Below, one piece after another: positions 50,439 to 54,373 of a stretch of DNA of 54,373 nucleotides (positions are counted from its first letter, which is position 1; each line of letters begins with the position of its first letter). The notes under the pieces were generated by a model. The model did no database searches. It saw only the letters and a program-made list of their open reading frames with translations, and was not told where the DNA came from. The DNA is from an uncultured Succiniclasticum sp. (GTDB taxonomy: Bacteria; Bacillota; Negativicutes; Acidaminococcales; Acidaminococcaceae). The DNA lies in contig CAJOKZ010000013.1 in assembly GCA_905235335.1 (NCBI GenBank), forward strand, positions 1 through 54,373. Reading direction: 5' to 3'. Position numbers and translations under genes: made by a program.

Positions 50439-51407
50439 ATGAAAAAACGATTCCTCTGTTTCTTTCTGGCCTGCCTGTTTACCCTCGTTTTCACCGGCTG
50501 CAAACCGGACAACGCAGCGACGAATGCAGGCACGAAAACAGCACCGGCCACCGGATATGCACAGATTACAGATGCACAGAACCGCAACGTAGTCCTCGCC
50601 AAAAGACCGGAACGTGTCGTGGTCATGGTGCCCTCTATTCTGAATTACATAAACGCGGTAGGCGGTACTGTCGTCGGTCGCCCTACAGCAAACAACCTGG
50701 ATATACCCGCCTCCATGAAGAACGTGCCGGAAGTCGGACACGTATTCAACATCAACATGGAAAAAGTGATCAGCCTGAATCCCGACCTGGTGTTCATCAA
50801 CGACCAGTTGTACCATAAATTTAACAAAATACTGGAGACCAACCATATCAGTACCATCGTGCTGCAACCCAAAACGTACGATGAAATCAAGGCAGCCTTA
50901 AACACCGTCGGTCTGGTATACGGAAAAAAAGAAGCGGCGGATAAGAAAAACAGGGAGATGGATGACAAAATTGCTTCTATCCTGGACCGCCTGCCTAAAG
51001 ACCGTCAAAAGAGAATCGTGATCCTGCATGCCACCCCTTCCACGGTAACAGTAGAACTGGAAAACAGCATAGCAGGCAGTGTCGCAAAAATGCTGGGCTT
51101 TGCTAATGTAGCGGCCGGCTCCGCAGCCATACAGGGCAAGCCGGAAAAGACACCTTACAGTATGGAAGCCCTGGTTGAAAAAAATCCGGACATTATTTTC
51201 ATTACCTCTATGGGGGCCCAAGATAAGATTGAAAAACGTCTGCAGGCAGATGTGAAAGGAAATCCCGCCTATGCCGCACTAACTGCGGTAAAGAACAACC
51301 AGGTGTACGTATTGCCGGAAGACCTGTTCCTGCTGGCCCCCGGACTTCGTTATCCGGAAGCGGTGGAACTGATGGCTAAAAAGGTGTTCCCGGAAAATTT
51401 TAAGTAA
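50439..51407 (+). CDS. FecB/BtuF-like ABC transporter substrate-binding lipoprotein
   Basis: Lipobox FTGC; ITDAQNRNVVLAKRPERVVVMVPSILNYINAVGG; KVISLNPDLVFIND. Confidence 0.92.
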   Translation: MKKRFLCFFLACLFTLVFTGCKPDNAATNAGTKTAPATGYAQITDAQNRNVVLAKRPERVVVMVPSILNYINAVGGTVVGRPTANNLDIPASMKNVPEVGHVFNINMEKVISLNPDLVFINDQLYHKFNKILETNHISTIVLQPKTYDEIKAALNTVGLVYGKKEAADKKNREMDDKIASILDRLPKDRQKRIVILHATPSTVTVELENSIAGSVAKMLGFANVAAGSAAIQGKPEKTPYSMEALVEKNPDIIFITSMGAQDKIEKRLQADVKGNPAYAALTAVKNNQVYVLPEDLFLLAPGLRYPEAVELMAKKVFPENFK

Positions 51408-51423
51408 TCTGGAGGTAACGCAA

Positions 51424-52452
51424 ATGGCAGAAAAAAAGCCCGACGCAGCAGAACGGGCGGAACGGTTCGGCATTGACCGCGGCATCTGGCGCCTTGCCAT
51501 GTTATTGCTGTTTGCCCTGCTGGCCGCCACCGGATGCCTTTTATCAATTGCGCTGGGCGCCGCAGATATCTCCGTTTCACAGGTCGTAGAAATTTTGCTG
51601 CATCCCAAGGCCTCCCCTCAGGACCAAATTATTTGGAACATACGTCTTCCACGCACCATCGTCGGAGCTGCGGTCGGATTAAACCTGGCCCTGTCAGGCG
51701 CCATCTTACAGGCCGTCATGCGTAACCCGCTGGCAGATCCGCATATCATCGGAATCTCTTCCGGTGCGGGTATTGCAGGAATCGCCATTATGATTCTGTT
51801 CCCTGCCCTGGAATACTTGGTTACGCCGGCAGCCTTTGCCGGCGCCATGATGGCAGCCATCGCCATCTATATTCTCGCATGGAAGAACGGCATCAAGCCT
51901 GTACGCATCATTCTGGCAGGCGTAGCTGTATCCGCTTTTCTCAGTGCCGGCATCTCCGGTCTTCTGGTGTTTTACAGCGACCGGGTCAATGGCGCCCTCA
52001 TGTGGATGGTCGGCGGCCTGGCAGCCCGGAGCTGGCCTCATGTCACAATTATCATCCCCTATGCGGTAGCAGGCCTTGTACTGGCCGTAATCAGTTCCCA
52101 CTACCTGAATATCCTGCAGTTGGGAGATGAAATGGCCAAAGGACTGGGCGTAAATGTTGAAATTACCCGCATCGTGCTGACCGCCATCGCCGCACTGTTG
52201 GCAGCCAGTGCCGTCAGCGTAGCCGGACTCCTGGGCTTCGTGGGACTGGTGATCCCCCATGTGGCACGCCTGATTCTGGGATCCGACTATCGCTTCCTGA
52301 TCCCGGGGGCTGCCCTTTTGGGAATTGCTATCGTCACCTTCAGCGATACCTTCGCACGGGTTGCTTTCGCTCCCGTTGAATTACCGGTGGGAATTATCAT
52401 GGCGTTCATCGGTGCGCCGTTTTTCCTGTTCCTGTTAAGGAGGGAACTATGA
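51424..52452 (+). CDS. FecCD/BtuC family ABC transporter permease
   Basis: IWNIRLPRTIVGAAVGLNLALSGAILQAVMRNPLADPHIIGISSGAG; GFVGLVIPHVARLILGSDYRFLIP. Confidence 0.96.
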   Translation: MAEKKPDAAERAERFGIDRGIWRLAMLLLFALLAATGCLLSIALGAADISVSQVVEILLHPKASPQDQIIWNIRLPRTIVGAAVGLNLALSGAILQAVMRNPLADPHIIGISSGAGIAGIAIMILFPALEYLVTPAAFAGAMMAAIAIYILAWKNGIKPVRIILAGVAVSAFLSAGISGLLVFYSDRVNGALMWMVGGLAARSWPHVTIIIPYAVAGLVLAVISSHYLNILQLGDEMAKGLGVNVEITRIVLTAIAALLAASAVSVAGLLGFVGLVIPHVARLILGSDYRFLIPGAALLGIAIVTFSDTFARVAFAPVELPVGIIMAFIGAPFFLFLLRREL

Positions 52453-53234
52453 TGAACAACATGATTGAAGTACGCGGCCTGCAGATAACACTGTCTGGAA
52501 AAACCATCGTACACCACATGGACGCTGATATCCCCAAAGGAAAAATCACTGCGGTCATCGGTCCCAACGGCTGCGGAAAAAGCACTACATTAAAGGCCAT
52601 CTGCCGTATCAACCCGGTCTCACAGGGGCATATCACGCTGCTCGGCAAAAATGTCAATGATTACAGCTACAAAGAATTTTCCCAGAAACTGGCCATCCTG
52701 ACACAGTCGCCCCAGGCTCCGGCGGACATGACAGTCCGGGACCTGGTGTCCATGGGACGCTTCCCTTACCGGAGCTTTTTCGGAAAAGCCACAAAAGAAG
52801 ACCAGGAATGTATCGAATGGGCTCTTGACGAAACGAACCTGATCCCTTACCAGCACCGGATCCTGCAGACCCTTTCCGGAGGTGAACGCCAACGGGCATG
52901 GATCGCTATGGCCCTGGCCCAGAAACCGCAAGTCCTGTTGTTAGACGAGCCCACTACCTATCTGGATATCTGCCACCAGCTGGAAGTCATGAAACTGCTG
53001 GACAGCCTGAACCGGGAGTTAGGCCTCACGGTGGCATTGGTACTGCATGACCTGAACCAGGCCGTCCAGTTTGCCCACCACGTAGTCGTCATGAAAAACG
53101 GAACCCTGGTCACAAGCGGCAGACCGGAAGATGTCATCACCGTAGAGCTGTTGAAAGAAGTCTTCCGGGTAAAGGCCGAGGCGGTTTGTACCTCGGAAGG
53201 TACCCGCACGCTGGTCCCCCTGGACCTGTTTTGA
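52452..53234 (+). CDS. FecE/BtuD family ABC transporter ATP-binding protein
   Basis: VIGPNGCGKSTTLKAICRI Walker A, LSGGERQRAWIAMALAQKPQVLLLDEPTTYLDICHQLEVM; start at 52449 or 52452. Confidence 0.95.
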   Translation: MNNMIEVRGLQITLSGKTIVHHMDADIPKGKITAVIGPNGCGKSTTLKAICRINPVSQGHITLLGKNVNDYSYKEFSQKLAILTQSPQAPADMTVRDLVSMGRFPYRSFFGKATKEDQECIEWALDETNLIPYQHRILQTLSGGERQRAWIAMALAQKPQVLLLDEPTTYLDICHQLEVMKLLDSLNRELGLTVALVLHDLNQAVQFAHHVVVMKNGTLVTSGRPEDVITVELLKEVFRVKAEAVCTSEGTRTLVPLDLF

Positions 53235-53325
53235 ATGCGGCGTTTTGCATTACTAATCGTACCATAAAAAGAAAAAGGCAGCTGAAATCATTCCAGCCGC
53301 GGGAAAAAAACAGAATCCTTTTCAT

Positions 53326-53363
53326 GCGGATTTACAGTATCGTTATCAAATACCGTAAATCCG
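53326..53363. repeat. inverted repeat
   Basis: TGCGGATTTACaGTAT..ATACcGTAAATCCGCA. Confidence 0.6.
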
Positions 53364-53453
53364 CACGGCGTTTAACAACCGGATTCCACAAAACAAAAAA
53401 GTTGAAGAGGAATCATCAGAAACGGTTAGCAAACAACAACTCATCTTTAAAAA

Positions 53454-53483
53454 AGACGGTTAGCGTTCGCTAACCGTTGTTAT
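53454..53483 (+). terminator. rho-independent terminator of the FecBCD-like operon
   Basis: ACGGTTAGCG TTC GCTAACCGT TGTTATT. Confidence 0.7.
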
Positions 53484-53646
53484 TGTACAGTATTTTCCAG
53501 CACTTGTCAAGTATTTCCGCAACTTTGTAACGAAAGCCGTTGCTCGAAAAACGCGATTGTCTGGATGTATTACAGGTAAGGAAAAACCGCCGCGCCTCTA
53601 CAGCCACGTTCACCTTACGGGCACAGGTACTTCTGCAGCAGGTCCG

Positions 53647-53856
53647 TTACATAAAGATATGAGGCGCCCCGGGCGGCAGCATCCCCAAGAGATCTGCCAG
53701 GAAATACAGTGACGCGGGAATCAGTACGCCAAACCCGGTCCCCCAGGCGATGTCCCCTGTCTGAAAATTACGGTAGCATCCGCGGATGCTGCAAATCAGC
53801 ACAACACCCCAGATAAAAATCAGTGAAGTAGTGGTACTTTCTCCTCCGGGAAACAT
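53647..53856 (-). CDS. hypothetical small membrane protein
   Basis: 69-aa ORF with hydrophobic segments; no family recognised. Confidence 0.4.
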   Translation of the reverse strand: MFPGGESTTTSLIFIWGVVLICSIRGCYRNFQTGDIAWGTGFGVLIPASLYFLADLLGMLPPGAPHIFM

Positions 53857-54008
53857 TTCTCCCCCCCCTGTCTCTCAATATCATGAAACAGTTTCTTTAC
53901 ACGGCGACAAAACCAACATTTTTTCCTTATAAGAGTACCGATCAATCCATCCGCATGATTGCGCAAGCGCATTTAATCGGCATTTCCCTTCCCTTCCGAT
54001 ACAAAATA

Positions 54009-54035
54009 ACCCACGGCATAAGATCCGTGGGTTAT
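54009..54035 (-). terminator. terminator of the tRNA array
   Basis: AACCCACGG CATAAGAT CCGTGGGTT, downstream (minus strand) of tRNA-Phe. Confidence 0.65.
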
Positions 54036-54046
54036 GGATTCTAAAC

Positions 54047-54122
54047 TGGTGCCTCAGCACAGAATCGAACTGTGGACACAGGGATTTTCAGTCCCTTGCT
54101 CTACCAACTGAGCTACCGAGGC
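54047..54122 (-). tRNA. tRNA-Phe (GAA)
   Basis: Minus strand GCCTCGGTAGCTCAGTTGG...GACTGAAAATCCC...CTGAGGCACCA. Confidence 0.95.
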
Positions 54123-54125
54123 AAA

Positions 54126-54202
54126 TGGCGACCCGGACGAGACTCGAACTCGTGACCTCCGCCGTGACAGGGCGGCATTCTAACCAACTGAACCACCGGG
54201 CC
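54126..54202 (-). tRNA. tRNA-Asp (GTC)
   Basis: Minus strand GGCCCGGTGGTTCAGTTGG...GCCGCCCTGTCACGGCGG...CCGGGTCGCCA. Confidence 0.95.
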
Positions 54203-54217
54203 ACACGAATAAAAAAA

Positions 54218-54293
54218 TGGTGGGCGCTAACGGGATCGAACCGCTGACATTCTGCTTGTAAGGCAGACGCTCTCCCAGCTGAGCTAAGCGCCC
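54218..54293 (-). tRNA. tRNA-Val (TAC)
   Basis: Minus strand GGGCGCTTAGCTCAGCTGGGAGAGC...CTGCCTTACAAGCAG...GCGCCCACCA. Confidence 0.95.
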
Positions 54294-54296
54294 ACA

Positions 54297-54372
54297 TGGT
54301 GATCCACCGGGGGCTCGAACCCCGGACCCACTGATTAAGAGTCAGTTGCTCTGCCAGCTGAGCTAGTGGACC
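54297..54372 (-). tRNA. tRNA-Lys (CTT)
   Basis: Minus strand GGTCCACTAGCTCAGCTGGCAGAGC...CTGACTCTTAATCAG...GTGGATCACCA. Confidence 0.95.
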
Positions 54373-54373
54373 A

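Overview
The window looks like bacterial chromosome, most likely Firmicutes/Negativicutes-like (inferred from gene content only). It is mostly a housekeeping region. Confidently recognised: alr; a TtcA-like PP-loop ATPase; ddh; an arginine block argC-argJ-argB-argD (minus strand); ppdK; an SPFH/zinc-ribbon protein; a 5'-nucleotidase; two adjacent M48 metallopeptidases; a CaiB/BaiF CoA-transferase; PHP and YigZ proteins; a ClC channel; lysA; a MurNAc block murQ-murP-mupG; a HAD-IIA phosphatase; an Fbp-like Fe(III)-type ABC transporter with three substrate-binding lipoproteins; an FkbM methyltransferase; a metal/tetrapyrrole block (DtxR-type regulator, exported CbiK-like chelatase, ABC-2 pair, FecB/FecC/FecE-like importer); one tRNA-Arg near the left end; and a Phe-Asp-Val-Lys tRNA array at the right end. 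Main signals for follow-up: (1) three sequences matching the ParB/Spo0J parS consensus TGTTNCACGTGAAACA at 7685, 26200 and 36164, two inside reading frames, suggesting an origin-proximal partition region; (2) a signal-peptide-bearing CbiK-family chelatase between a DtxR regulator and exporter plus importer ABC genes, a candidate extracytoplasmic heme/corrinoid metal-handling system; (3) a methyltransferase-STAS fusion; (4) two apparent single-nucleotide frameshifts in short A-runs (mupG and a secreted protein with a charged tail); (5) several elaborate stem-loop structures between genes. No CRISPR array, rRNA, prophage or intact IS element was seen.
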